Source: an uncultured Pelagibacteraceae bacterium
GTDB taxonomy: Bacteria; Pseudomonadota; Alphaproteobacteria; Pelagibacterales; Pelagibacteraceae
Length of the DNA: 37,420 nt
Direction of reading: 5' to 3'
Assembly: GCA_902580445.1 (NCBI GenBank)
Contig: CACHKQ010000007.1
Location: 1 to 37,420, forward strand
Each line of letters opens with the position of its first letter. The stretch's first letter is position 1. The position numbers and the translations under genes were made by a program. The notes beneath the pieces are model-generated. The model did not search any database and was not told where the DNA came from. It saw only the letters and a list, made by a program, of their open reading frames with translations. Positions 17,694-24,906 of the stretch are shown piece by piece.

Positions 17694-18877
17694 TATTTAA
17701 TCCGTATAAAATCTCTGAAAATTTCGTTTTAAAAAAACTGAAAACAATTAATAGCGGAAAACTAATTTTACAAAATTATAATGGTGAAACTTATATCTTT
17801 GGTAATGCAGATGATGCTTTAGAGGTTAAAATAAAAATTCATAACCCAAAATTTTATTTTAATATTATAAAAGGTGGTAGTAACGCGCTTGCTGAAAGTT
17901 ATATAAAAAATGATTTTGAAACACCTAACTTACCATCTCTTATTGAGCTTACAGCTAAAAATATTGACGTTACACACAAGTTTTCTGGGATTTTAAATAT
18001 TTCAAGTTTAAATAATATTTTTAGAAATCTTTTCTTATCAAATACACGAAAAAAAAGTGTAGAATATATTTCAAAACACTACGATTTAGGAAACGAATTT
18101 TTCTCAACATGGCTTGATAAAACTTTAACATATTCTTGTGGAATATTTGAAAAACCGGAGCAAGAGTTAGAAAAAGCACAAATTAACAAGTATAATAAGT
18201 TGATAGATCTTATCAAACCCAAACCTGGTGATAAAATTTTAGAAATAGGATGTGGCTGGGGAGGTTTTGCCGAACATCTAGCAAAAAATTATGATGTGAA
18301 TTTAGACTGTATTACAATTTCAAAGAAACAATTTGAATTCACTAAAAATAGAATAAATCGTTTAAAACTAAATAACAAAGTTAAGGTTAAATTCCTTGAT
18401 TACAGAGATCTTAAAGACAAATACGATGCAATAGCTTCTATTGAGATGATTGAAGCAGTTGGGGAAAAGCATTTAAATAAATATTTCTCAACAATAAAAA
18501 GTAATTTAAAACCAAATGGTGTAGGCGCTATTCAAGCAATTATAATAAAGGATGAATTATTTAATAGATATAGAAAGAACCAAGACTTCATTCAAAAATA
18601 TATTTTTCCAGGAGGTTTTTTGCCATCTTTACAATCAATAAAAGATTACTCTAAAAAAACTGGTTTAATACTTAAAGGTTACAATTCTTATGGACCACAT
18701 TATTCTCAAACTTTGAGTAAGTGGAGGCAAAATTTCATAGGTTCTTGGAATAATATTTCAAAACAAGGTTTTGATAGTTCATTTAAAAAAATTTGGGATT
18801 TTTATTTTTCTTATTGTGAAGCTGGATTTAGGTCAAAGAATATCGATTTAATACAATTTTCAGTTAGGAATAAATAA
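17690..18877 (+). CDS. CFA-family SAM-dependent methyltransferase, UfaA1/UfaM-like (acyl-phospholipid C-methylation)
   Basis: This 395-residue enzyme would use SAM to methylate the double bond of unsaturated phospholipid acyl chains. The SAM site EIGCGWGGFAEHLA lies near 184-197, and the cyclopropane-synthase cysteine is kept as C150 in YSCGIFE. Two positions depart from true cyclopropane synthases: the EHVG motif is EAVG (E255, A256), and the later HTIG histidine is Q282 in AIQAIII. That pattern, with FIQKYIFPGGFLPS, points to the branch that makes methylene- or methyl-branched chains rather than cyclopropanes. This assignment rests on motif memory. Confidence 0.85.
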   Translation: MIFNPYKISENFVLKKLKTINSGKLILQNYNGETYIFGNADDALEVKIKIHNPKFYFNIIKGGSNALAESYIKNDFETPNLPSLIELTAKNIDVTHKFSGILNISSLNNIFRNLFLSNTRKKSVEYISKHYDLGNEFFSTWLDKTLTYSCGIFEKPEQELEKAQINKYNKLIDLIKPKPGDKILEIGCGWGGFAEHLAKNYDVNLDCITISKKQFEFTKNRINRLKLNNKVKVKFLDYRDLKDKYDAIASIEMIEAVGEKHLNKYFSTIKSNLKPNGVGAIQAIIIKDELFNRYRKNQDFIQKYIFPGGFLPSLQSIKDYSKKTGLILKGYNSYGPHYSQTLSKWRQNFIGSWNNISKQGFDSSFKKIWDFYFSYCEAGFRSKNIDLIQFSVRNK

Positions 18878-18880
18878 AAT

Positions 18881-19405
18881 ATGAGATATATTTTAACATT
18901 ATTTTTAACATTATTTTTAACAAATTGTGTAGCCGGAATGAAACCAGAAGATTTTAAAGATCAGGAACCAAAACTAATAATTGAGGAGTTTTTAAAAGGT
19001 AACGTCAAAGCTTACGGAGTACTTCAGAATAGAGGCGGCAAAGTAACAAGACAATTTTCTGCAGACCTAAACGGTAAATGGGATGGAAATCAATTGATAT
19101 TAGACGAGAAGTTTAATTGGTCCGATGGCGAAGTTCAAACAAGACAGTGGAAAATAATTAAAAAAGATGAGCATAATTACGAAGGTACGGCATCAGACGT
19201 TGTTGGCACAGCAAAGGGTTTCTCATATGGTTCTGCTTTTAAATTAGAATATGTATTGCTAGTACCAGTTAAAGGAAAAGAAATTAAAATTACTTTTGAT
19301 GATTGGATTTTTAAACAAAGTGACACTGTTGCTATCAATAGAGCTAAAATGACAAAATTTGGTATTAAGGTTGCAGAGCTCACTGTTGTATTTGTTAAAA
19401 ATTAA
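18881..19405 (+). CDS. DUF3833 family lipoprotein
   Basis: The 174-residue protein begins with a short lipoprotein signal: a hydrophobic LTLFLTLFLT run and a lipobox LTN-C with the lipidated cysteine at C16. The mature part (KPEDFKDQEPKLIIEEFLKGNVKAYGVLQNRGGKVTRQF, then DGEVQTRQWKI and EGTASDVVGTAKG) matches DUF3833. These proteins accompany COG2907/DUF1365/CFA clusters in many proteobacteria, and their role is unknown. Attachment to a membrane leaflet in the envelope is inferred from the lipobox. It starts three bases after the methyltransferase and converges on the SDR gene, overlapping its stop by four bases. Confidence 0.85.
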   Translation: MRYILTLFLTLFLTNCVAGMKPEDFKDQEPKLIIEEFLKGNVKAYGVLQNRGGKVTRQFSADLNGKWDGNQLILDEKFNWSDGEVQTRQWKIIKKDEHNYEGTASDVVGTAKGFSYGSAFKLEYVLLVPVKGKEIKITFDDWIFKQSDTVAINRAKMTKFGIKVAELTVVFVKN

Positions 19406-20154
19406 CGATTAACAAATTTACTAATCAAAAAATTGTAAACTTTATTTGGTAGCATTTGAAAAATCTTGTAAATAAAAGCTATCTGTGGTGGAAATATTAT
19501 TTCAAAAGATTTTTTATTTACCAATCCTTCATAAATTTTATCGGCTGCATAGTTTGTATCTTTTAAAAAAGGCATTTTAAATTCATTCTTATCTGTTAAA
19601 GCTGTTTTGATAAATCCTGGTGATATTAGGGATACTCTCACATTAAATTTTTGAAAATCAAAATAAATTCCTTGGGTAAAATTATTTAAAGATGCTTTTG
19701 ATGCAGTATATCCAGACGATTTAGGTAAACCTCTATACCCTACTGGTGATGAGACAATTGAAATATGTCCGTTTTTCTTATTTTGAAAATACTCTTGAAC
19801 TGCTTTAACACAGCCAACAACACCTAAAAAATTAACCTCCATTACTGTTTTTACATTTTCTACGCTTAGACCCTTTTCTGACTTCCTTTCGTAAGTGCCA
19901 GAACTAAAAATACAGAGATCTATATCTTTAAAGTCTTTTAATATTTTATTAAATGTTTCTTGAGTTCTATTTGAGTCAGTCACATCCATTGGATAAGCAA
20001 AAATATTCTCATTTTTTGCTATTTCATTTAATAGATTTTCTCTTCTAGCAGAAATTGCAACTTTCCAATTTTCTTTTGCAAATTTTTCAGCAACAGCCTT
20101 CCCAATACCGCTACTTGCACCTGTTATCCAAACTTTCTTTTGGTCATTGCTCAT
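19402..20154 (-). CDS. Short-chain dehydrogenase/reductase
   Basis: A classical SDR of 250 residues: the cofactor site TGASSGIG is at 11-18, the catalytic tetrad is N108, S135 or S136, Y149 and K153 (GYTASKAS), and the C-terminal region is PGFIKTAL. It would reduce or oxidise an alcohol or ketone with NAD(P)H. SDRs recur beside DUF3833 and CFA-like genes in related clusters, so a role in lipid modification is plausible though the substrate is unknown. It is transcribed against the cluster and divergent from tspO across a 21-base gap. A TATAAT sits five bases before its ATG, implying a leaderless message. Confidence 0.88.
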   Translation of the reverse strand: MSNDQKKVWITGASSGIGKAVAEKFAKENWKVAISARRENLLNEIAKNENIFAYPMDVTDSNRTQETFNKILKDFKDIDLCIFSSGTYERKSEKGLSVENVKTVMEVNFLGVVGCVKAVQEYFQNKKNGHISIVSSPVGYRGLPKSSGYTASKASLNNFTQGIYFDFQKFNVRVSLISPGFIKTALTDKNEFKMPFLKDTNYAADKIYEGLVNKKSFEIIFPPQIAFIYKIFQMLPNKVYNFLISKFVNR

Positions 20155-20159
20155 GATAA

Positions 20160-20165
20160 ATTATA
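20160..20165 (-). promoter_or_regulatory. -10 element giving a leaderless SDR transcript
   Basis: Read on the minus strand, a perfect TATAAT is followed by TTATC and then the ATG at 20154. Normal start-site spacing places the first transcribed base at or next to the A of the ATG. No convincing -35 is visible 17 bases upstream. Confidence 0.5.
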
Positions 20166-20175
20166 TCTCATATTA

Positions 20176-20640
20176 ATGTTTAATAATAAATACTTATCTT
20201 TATTTTTAATAGTTTTAATTACATTTATGGCTTCTGCAATAGGTGGAGTTGTAACATCAATTTTTAAGGAACCTTGGTATTCACAAATAATTCGACCATC
20301 ATTTAGCCCGCCATCATGGGTTTTTGGCCCTGTATGGACGACACTTTACATATTAATGTCTGTAGCAATTTGGTTTAACTGGATTTCTTATCGGAACAAG
20401 AAAACATTGAACATTTATTTCATTCATATAGCTTTTAATTCACTGTGGAGTGTAATTTTTTTTGGCTTTCATCAAATTTTATTATCTGTGTTTAATTTGT
20501 TAATAATTTTATTTTTTATCGTTTGGCTAATGATAATTTATTATAAAACTACTAAACTTAGCTTTTTACTAATGACACCATATTTGTTATGGTCCTCTTT
20601 TGCATTTTTACTAAATGTGAGTATTTTTTACTTGAACTAA
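20176..20640 (+). CDS. tspO: TspO/MBR family tryptophan-rich sensory protein
   Basis: This is a 154-residue five-helix membrane protein of the TspO/peripheral benzodiazepine receptor family, which binds porphyrins and other hydrophobic ligands. In Rhodobacter it modulates oxygen- and light-dependent expression. The family signature is plain: EPWYSQIIRPSFSPPSWVFGPVWTTLYILMSVAIW near 25-60, then HIAFNSLWSVIFFGFH and a C-terminal LLWSSFAFLLNVSIFYLN. I use ATG 20176 since the hydrophobic first helix begins there; an in-frame GTG upstream (20140) would run back into the divergent SDR gene. Proximity to the oxidative-stress-type lipid cluster is suggestive. Confidence 0.92.
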   Translation: MFNNKYLSLFLIVLITFMASAIGGVVTSIFKEPWYSQIIRPSFSPPSWVFGPVWTTLYILMSVAIWFNWISYRNKKTLNIYFIHIAFNSLWSVIFFGFHQILLSVFNLLIILFFIVWLMIIYYKTTKLSFLLMTPYLLWSSFAFLLNVSIFYLN

Positions 20641-20663
20641 ATAAAATAATGAATCATTGAACT

Positions 20664-21182
20664 ATGAAATCGAATTTTTTAAAAAGAATTTTTAGAGCAA
20701 TAAAAATTGATCCTGAACTTTACGAAGAAGTTGAGCACGATAAATCTGCAACCTTTCAGGCAGCGTGTGTAGTTGTATTGTCAAGCTTGGCAGCAGGTGT
20801 CGGGGCTATACATTTAGGAGCAACAAGTTTCTTTTTAGGTCCATTAATATCTTTAGCTAGTTGGTACTTTTGGGCATTTTTGATTTTTATTGTTGGAACA
20901 AAAATGTTTCCAGACAAACAAACAAAAAGCGATCATGGAGAACTACTTAGAACAATTGGTTTTTCCAGTGCTCCTGGAATAATTAGAATATTTGGTTTCA
21001 CCCCTGAATTAATGACAGTAACATTTATTGGCTCCTCATTTTGGATGTTAGCTTGCATGGTAGTTGCAGTAAGACAAGCTCTTGATTATAAAAGTTTGTG
21101 GAAAGCACTTGGTGTTGTAGTGTTGTGTTGGTTTATCCAAGCTATTTTATTGTTTTTAATACTAATTGTTTTTAATAGATAA
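20664..21182 (+). CDS. Yip1-domain integral membrane protein
   Basis: This 172-residue protein has a short charged N-terminal segment (RIFRAIKIDPELYEEVEHDKSATFQA) and then five hydrophobic helices, which is the typical layout of bacterial Yip1-domain proteins. The block GELLRTIGFSSAPGIIRIFG near 92-111 is the recognisable core of this family. Its role is unknown. It lies 23 bases after tspO in the same direction, so cotranscription is possible. It converges on hisI with a two-base gap. Confidence 0.8.
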   Translation: MKSNFLKRIFRAIKIDPELYEEVEHDKSATFQAACVVVLSSLAAGVGAIHLGATSFFLGPLISLASWYFWAFLIFIVGTKMFPDKQTKSDHGELLRTIGFSSAPGIIRIFGFTPELMTVTFIGSSFWMLACMVVAVRQALDYKSLWKALGVVVLCWFIQAILLFLILIVFNR

Positions 21183-21184
21183 AA

Positions 21185-21652
21185 CTAGATTTTTGTTGGA
21201 TTTGGTTTGTTTTTGTAAACCACTTCAGGATCAAATTTTTTCTTTTTTTCCTTAAAATCTATTTTAACCTTTTCGGTGTTTTCAATTTTTCCAAGAGTAA
21301 TCGATCTATAAAAACAGGATTTGTAACCAACGTGGCAACTTGCGCCATCTCCTATATCTACACTCATCCATATAGAGTCTTGATCATCATCTATTCTCAT
21401 CTCAACAACTTTTTGAACAAAACCACTTGTTTCGCCTTTGTGCCAAACTTCTTTTCTTGATCTACTCCAATAATGAGCTTCTTTAGTTTCAATAGTTTTT
21501 TTAAGAGCTTCAGAATTCATGAATCCTTGCATTAAAACTTCCTTGGTTTTAAAATCAGTTGTTATAACAGGTATAAGACCATCATTATTAAATTTTGGCG
21601 AAAGTAAATTACCCTCTTCAATATCCGCGACATTTTCTCTTTTTTTAAACAT
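21185..21652 (-). CDS. hisI: Phosphoribosyl-AMP cyclohydrolase
   Basis: HisI opens the adenine ring of phosphoribosyl-AMP in the third step of histidine synthesis, in the cytoplasm. The 155 residues contain AHYWSRSRKEVWHKGETSG near 59-77, and the metal-binding region RIDDDQDSIWMSVDIGDGASCHVGYKSCFYR with its conserved aspartates and cysteines. The C-terminal tail beyond the core is about 30 residues of charged sequence (KKKKFDPEVVYKNKP). There is no fused phosphoribosyl-ATP pyrophosphatase domain. It is divergent from folE, and no other his gene is in the window. Confidence 0.94.
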   Translation of the reverse strand: MFKKRENVADIEEGNLLSPKFNNDGLIPVITTDFKTKEVLMQGFMNSEALKKTIETKEAHYWSRSRKEVWHKGETSGFVQKVVEMRIDDDQDSIWMSVDIGDGASCHVGYKSCFYRSITLGKIENTEKVKIDFKEKKKKFDPEVVYKNKPNPTKI

Positions 21653-21728
21653 TTGATTAGCTATATAAAACTATAATAAGTTTGCAGTTTGCATTAATAA
21701 TTTTTATTATATATTAATTTTGTTATTT

Positions 21729-22346
21729 ATGAAAATAGTTAAAAATACAGATAATGCCGTTTTAAAAGATAAATCAGAAGTTTCAGACAAAGAAGCAGAG
21801 GAAGCTTTTAGAACTATATTGCGATGGATCGGTGAAAATCCAAACAGAGAGGGGTTGTTAGAAACTCCAAGAAGAGTAACAAAAGCTTATAAAGAATATT
21901 TTAAGGGATATAATCAAGAAATTACTTCAGAATTATTAAAAACTTTTGGTGACGTTAATGGTTACGATGACATGGTATTACAAAAAAATATTTCTGTTCA
22001 AAGTCATTGTGAGCATCATATGGCACCAATTATTGGAGTAGCCCATGTTGCTTATATACCAAAAAAAAGAGTAGTAGGTTTAAGCAAGCTAGCAAGAGTT
22101 GTTGAAGTTTATTCTAAAAGATTACAAACACAAGAAAGATTAACTATGCAGATTGCAAAATCTCTAATGGATGGTTTGGATGCCCATGGAGTTGCAGTTA
22201 CAATAGACTCAACTCATCAATGTATGACTATGAGAGGTATTAAAAAAGAAAAAGCAACTACAATCACAAATTATTTTTTAGGTAAATTTAAAGACGATCT
22301 TAGTTTTCAGAATAGATTTTTAAAACATATTTCTGATAATAATTAG
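21729..22346 (+). CDS. folE: GTP cyclohydrolase I
   Basis: FolE converts GTP to dihydroneopterin triphosphate, the entry step of folate synthesis. From ATG 21729 it is 205 residues; a TTG nine bases upstream is in frame. The zinc ligands are C94 and H97 in QSHCEHHMAPIIG and the later cysteine in HQCMTMRGI. The RVVEVYSKRLQTQERLT helix and the ETPRRVTKAY segment are typical. No Shine-Dalgarno is evident; the upstream 70 bases are nearly pure A/T. The folate product is the acceptor used by the glycine cleavage system encoded in the same window. Confidence 0.96.
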   Translation: MKIVKNTDNAVLKDKSEVSDKEAEEAFRTILRWIGENPNREGLLETPRRVTKAYKEYFKGYNQEITSELLKTFGDVNGYDDMVLQKNISVQSHCEHHMAPIIGVAHVAYIPKKRVVGLSKLARVVEVYSKRLQTQERLTMQIAKSLMDGLDAHGVAVTIDSTHQCMTMRGIKKEKATTITNYFLGKFKDDLSFQNRFLKHISDNN

Positions 22347-22546
22347 TCATCATCTTCATCTCTCCAATTATCTAAATAGAATTTATAGCAAGCATAAGTT
22401 ACTGCTACTATTCCATAACAAAAAGCAAATAATAAACCATCTTCTTTACCTAAATAATTCCAGCTAATTTGGAAAACTAATATAGGAGAAATTAAAATAA
22501 TGAGAATTATACTTAATCTTATATAATAAGGAAATTTTTGCTTCAT
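22343..22546 (-). CDS. Small membrane protein of unknown function
   Basis: A 67-residue ORF with two hydrophobic segments (LSIILIILISPILVFQISW and LLFAFCYGIVAVTYACYKF) and an acidic C-terminal tail (WRDEDDD). I do not recognise a family. It is convergent with folE and overlaps its stop by four bases, a spacing common for real genes here. The hydrophobic pattern and the clean start argue that it is genuine, but no homology is claimed. Confidence 0.55.
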   Translation of the reverse strand: MKQKFPYYIRLSIILIILISPILVFQISWNYLGKEDGLLFAFCYGIVAVTYACYKFYLDNWRDEDDD

Positions 22547-22574
22547 AATTAATCTTATATTCCCAAAAAATAAT

Positions 22575-22603
22575 TTGTCATATTAATTTGTCACATGTAA
22601 GAT
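22575..22603 (+). promoter_or_regulatory. acuI promoter, leaderless, with a repeated TAATTTGTCA
   Basis: TTGTCA (22575-22580), 17 bases, then TAAGAT (22598-22603) is a good vegetative promoter and places the start site at about 22609-22610, which is the acuI ATG. The 10-base TAATTTGTCA occurs twice, at 22571-22580 and 22584-22593, so the -35 is duplicated inside the spacer. The repeat may be an operator for the LysR-type regulator encoded downstream. Confidence 0.6.
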
Positions 22604-22608
22604 GAAAC

Positions 22609-23610
22609 ATGCCAAAAAGTTTCAAAGCCATTGTAATTGATAACAAAAACGAAAAATTCACTCGAGAAGTAAAAGATTTAAATAGCGATCATTTAAAAGA
22701 TGGAAATGTATTAGTCAGAATAGATTTTTCTAGTTTAAATTTTAAAGATGCATTGATATTAAATAATGGTGGAAGAATTGTTAAAAAATATCCCTTTGTT
22801 CCTGGCATAGATTTTTCAGGAACTGTTGAAGAATCGGAAGATGAAAAATTTAAAAAGGATGATAAAGTAATATTAACTGGATTTAGAGTAGGAGAAATTT
22901 ATTATGGAGGATTTTCTCAATACGCAAAAGTAAACTCGGATTTTCTTGTAAAACTACCAAAAGATTTAACAAATAAAAAAGCAATGATGATGGGTACCGC
23001 TGGTCTTACAGCTTTACTATGCTCTTTTGCGGTAAAAGCTAAAGAGGAACTTTTAATGGGATCCAAAGTAAAGGACGTTTTGGTAACTGGAGCAACAGGA
23101 GGAGTCGGTAGTTTCGCTGTCATGGCTTTATCTAAAATGGGTTATGATGTTCATGCTGTAACTGGAAAAAAAGACAAACACGATTATTTAAAGAAACTAG
23201 GGGCTAAAAATATTTTAGACAGAAAAGAATTTTTGGGTGAAAGTAAACTTTTGGAAAAGGGCTTGTGGGACTGTGTTGTCGATAATGTTGGTGGAGAAGG
23301 GCTGACTAAAATTTTGGCACAAACAAAACCAGGTGGTATTGTCGCTTTACCAGGAAACGCAGGGGGGGTTAAAATTGCAACTAATACAATGCCTTTTGTA
23401 ATAAGAGGGGTAAAATTATGGGGAATAGATTCTTCAGGTACTTCAGCAAGAAGAAAAGATTTTGTGTGGAACGAAGTAGGTAAACTGATTGATTTTACTA
23501 TGATTGAGAGTTCAATTAAGGAAGTATCTTTAAATGAATTGATGAGTGAATTTCCAAAAATGCTTAAAGGCGAATTGACCGGTAGAATTCTGGTAAATCC
23601 CAACAAATAA
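22609..23610 (+). CDS. acuI: Acrylyl-CoA reductase (AcuI/YhdH-type MDR oxidoreductase)
   Basis: AcuI reduces acryloyl-CoA to propionyl-CoA with NADPH. It detoxifies acrylate-derived acryloyl-CoA, including that arising from DMSP breakdown in marine bacteria. The 333 residues align by eye with E. coli YhdH/AcuI throughout: SSLNFKDALILNNGGRIVKKYPFVPGIDFSGTV, then LTGFRVGEIYYGGFSQYAKV, MMGTAGLTALLC, VTGATGGVGSFAV (NADPH site near 163-175), and TMPFVIRGVKLWGIDS. No zinc-binding cysteines are present, as expected for this subgroup. A LysR-type gene follows after three bases. No DMSP lyase is in the window. Confidence 0.9.
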   Translation: MPKSFKAIVIDNKNEKFTREVKDLNSDHLKDGNVLVRIDFSSLNFKDALILNNGGRIVKKYPFVPGIDFSGTVEESEDEKFKKDDKVILTGFRVGEIYYGGFSQYAKVNSDFLVKLPKDLTNKKAMMMGTAGLTALLCSFAVKAKEELLMGSKVKDVLVTGATGGVGSFAVMALSKMGYDVHAVTGKKDKHDYLKKLGAKNILDRKEFLGESKLLEKGLWDCVVDNVGGEGLTKILAQTKPGGIVALPGNAGGVKIATNTMPFVIRGVKLWGIDSSGTSARRKDFVWNEVGKLIDFTMIESSIKEVSLNELMSEFPKMLKGELTGRILVNPNK

Positions 23611-23613
23611 GAT

Positions 23614-24504
23614 ATGGACTGGGATAAATTAAAAATTTTTCATGCAGTAGCTGAATCTGGAAGTTTTACAAAAGCCTCAACAGTGTTAAATTTAAGCCAA
23701 TCTGCAATAAGCAGACAAATTCAAACTTTAGAAAATGAACTCAAAATCCATCTCTTCGAGAGACACGCTAGAGGATTAGTTTTAACAGATAATGGAGAGT
23801 ATTTATATAAAACAGCACACGAAGTAATATCGAAATTAAAAGATGTAGAGGCCACATTAAATGATGAGAAAGATAAGCTAAATGGCAAACTTACTATTAC
23901 TACCGTTGTGAGTTTTGGAACAACTTGGTTAACGCCCAGGATAAAAGAGTTTATGGCACTTCATCCTGAAATAGAAATTGAATTAATATTTGATGATAAA
24001 GAGTTGGATCTAAGTACCCGTCAGGCTGATGTAGGGATTTTTATGAGAAGGCCAAAACAATTAAATTATATTCAAAAAAAATTGATTGATCTTAACTACC
24101 ATATTTATGGTTCGACAAAATATTTAGAAAAATATGGTCATCCAAAAAATATAAAAGATTTAGATAAGCATAAATTTATTACATATGGCAGAGGAGCACC
24201 ATCTCCTGTATTCAATCCTGATTGGGCATTAAAGTTAGGTTCTAAGGATAAAAAAAAGAGAAAACCAGTTATGAAAGTAAATAGTGTTTATGGATTACTT
24301 TTAGCCGTACAAAGTGGAGTTGGTCTAGCTGCTCTTCCAGATTATATGACTGCTAATGTCTCAAATATTACAAAAATCTTACCTGAGATTGAAGGACCTT
24401 TAACCGAAACTCATTTTGTTTATCCTCAATCATTAAAAAATGTTGCTAAAGTAAAAGCTTTTAGGAATTTTTTATTTAGTAAAGTAAGTGAATGGAAATT
24501 TTAA
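23614..24504 (+). CDS. LysR-family transcriptional regulator
   Basis: The 296 residues have an N-terminal winged helix-turn-helix (DWDKLKIFHAVAESGSFTKASTVLNLSQSAISRQIQTLENELKIHLFERHARGLVLTDNGEYL). A two-lobed periplasmic-binding-like effector domain follows, starting at about residue 92 (LTITTVVSFGTTWLTPRIKEF). It lies three bases downstream of acuI on the same strand, so it is probably made with acuI and may autoregulate the pair. The effector is unknown; an acrylate- or propionate-related compound would fit the neighbour. Confidence 0.92.
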   Translation: MDWDKLKIFHAVAESGSFTKASTVLNLSQSAISRQIQTLENELKIHLFERHARGLVLTDNGEYLYKTAHEVISKLKDVEATLNDEKDKLNGKLTITTVVSFGTTWLTPRIKEFMALHPEIEIELIFDDKELDLSTRQADVGIFMRRPKQLNYIQKKLIDLNYHIYGSTKYLEKYGHPKNIKDLDKHKFITYGRGAPSPVFNPDWALKLGSKDKKKRKPVMKVNSVYGLLLAVQSGVGLAALPDYMTANVSNITKILPEIEGPLTETHFVYPQSLKNVAKVKAFRNFLFSKVSEWKF

Positions 24505-24816
24505 TTAATATGTTTCAGCTTTTATTTTAAGTTTAGCGCCTTCTTCAATTGAAAGATTTTTCTGATTTAAAACACCCTCAACTTCAGCTGTAGTTTTTAT
24601 CTTTATCAAATCAGAATTAATATTTCCATTTGATGTCCCACCAAGAGTTGCATCGGTTGAGCTTATATTTCCATTAATCTTTGATCCTGAGTGTGTCTGC
24701 AACTTGTCTGCAGTAACATCACCATCTATTTTGGCATCGATCACTAATCTCTCTTTTTCAATTATGTCTCCCTTTATTGTCACATCAGAGAGAAGTACTG
24801 AAGTTTTTTCACTCAT
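24505..24816 (-). CDS. Bactofilin (polymer-forming cytoskeletal protein)
   Basis: Bactofilins self-assemble into filaments without nucleotide and scaffold cell-wall or polar machinery. This 103-residue protein is almost entirely a right-handed beta-helix domain, seen as short repeats of the type TIKGDIIEKERLVIDAKIDGDV and INGNISSTDATLGGTSNGNINS, with hydrophobic and glycine positions at regular spacing. The start is ATG 24816, because the promoter predicts transcription beginning there; the ATG five codons upstream lies within the -10 region. It converges on the LysR gene with no gap between the stops. Confidence 0.88.
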   Translation of the reverse strand: MSEKTSVLLSDVTIKGDIIEKERLVIDAKIDGDVTADKLQTHSGSKINGNISSTDATLGGTSNGNINSDLIKIKTTAEVEGVLNQKNLSIEEGAKLKIKAETY

Positions 24817-24819
24817 AAT

Positions 24820-24851
24820 ATTATAATACAATTATAAGTTGATTAAATCAA
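24820..24851 (-). promoter_or_regulatory. Bactofilin promoter, leaderless
   Basis: On the minus strand TTGATT (24851-24846), a 17-base spacer and TATTAT (24828-24823) form a good promoter. Six bases later comes the A of the ATG at 24816, so the message should have no leader. An overlapping TATAAT lies at 24825-24820. Confidence 0.6.
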
Positions 24852-24906
24852 ACAATTTAAATACTTAAGCTACAAATAATGTAGTAAAAATTAAATATCG
24901 AACTAA

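Noticed and set aside
18896..18920. Tandem repeat in the signal peptide of the DUF3833 lipoprotein
   Set aside because: It encodes two LTLF units of a hydrophobic core and is simply low-complexity coding sequence, not a regulatory repeat.
23184..23606. 140-codon open frame antisense to acuI
   Set aside because: It lies wholly inside acuI, which aligns along its full length with YhdH/AcuI; the antisense product is low-complexity Ser/Pro/Leu sequence.
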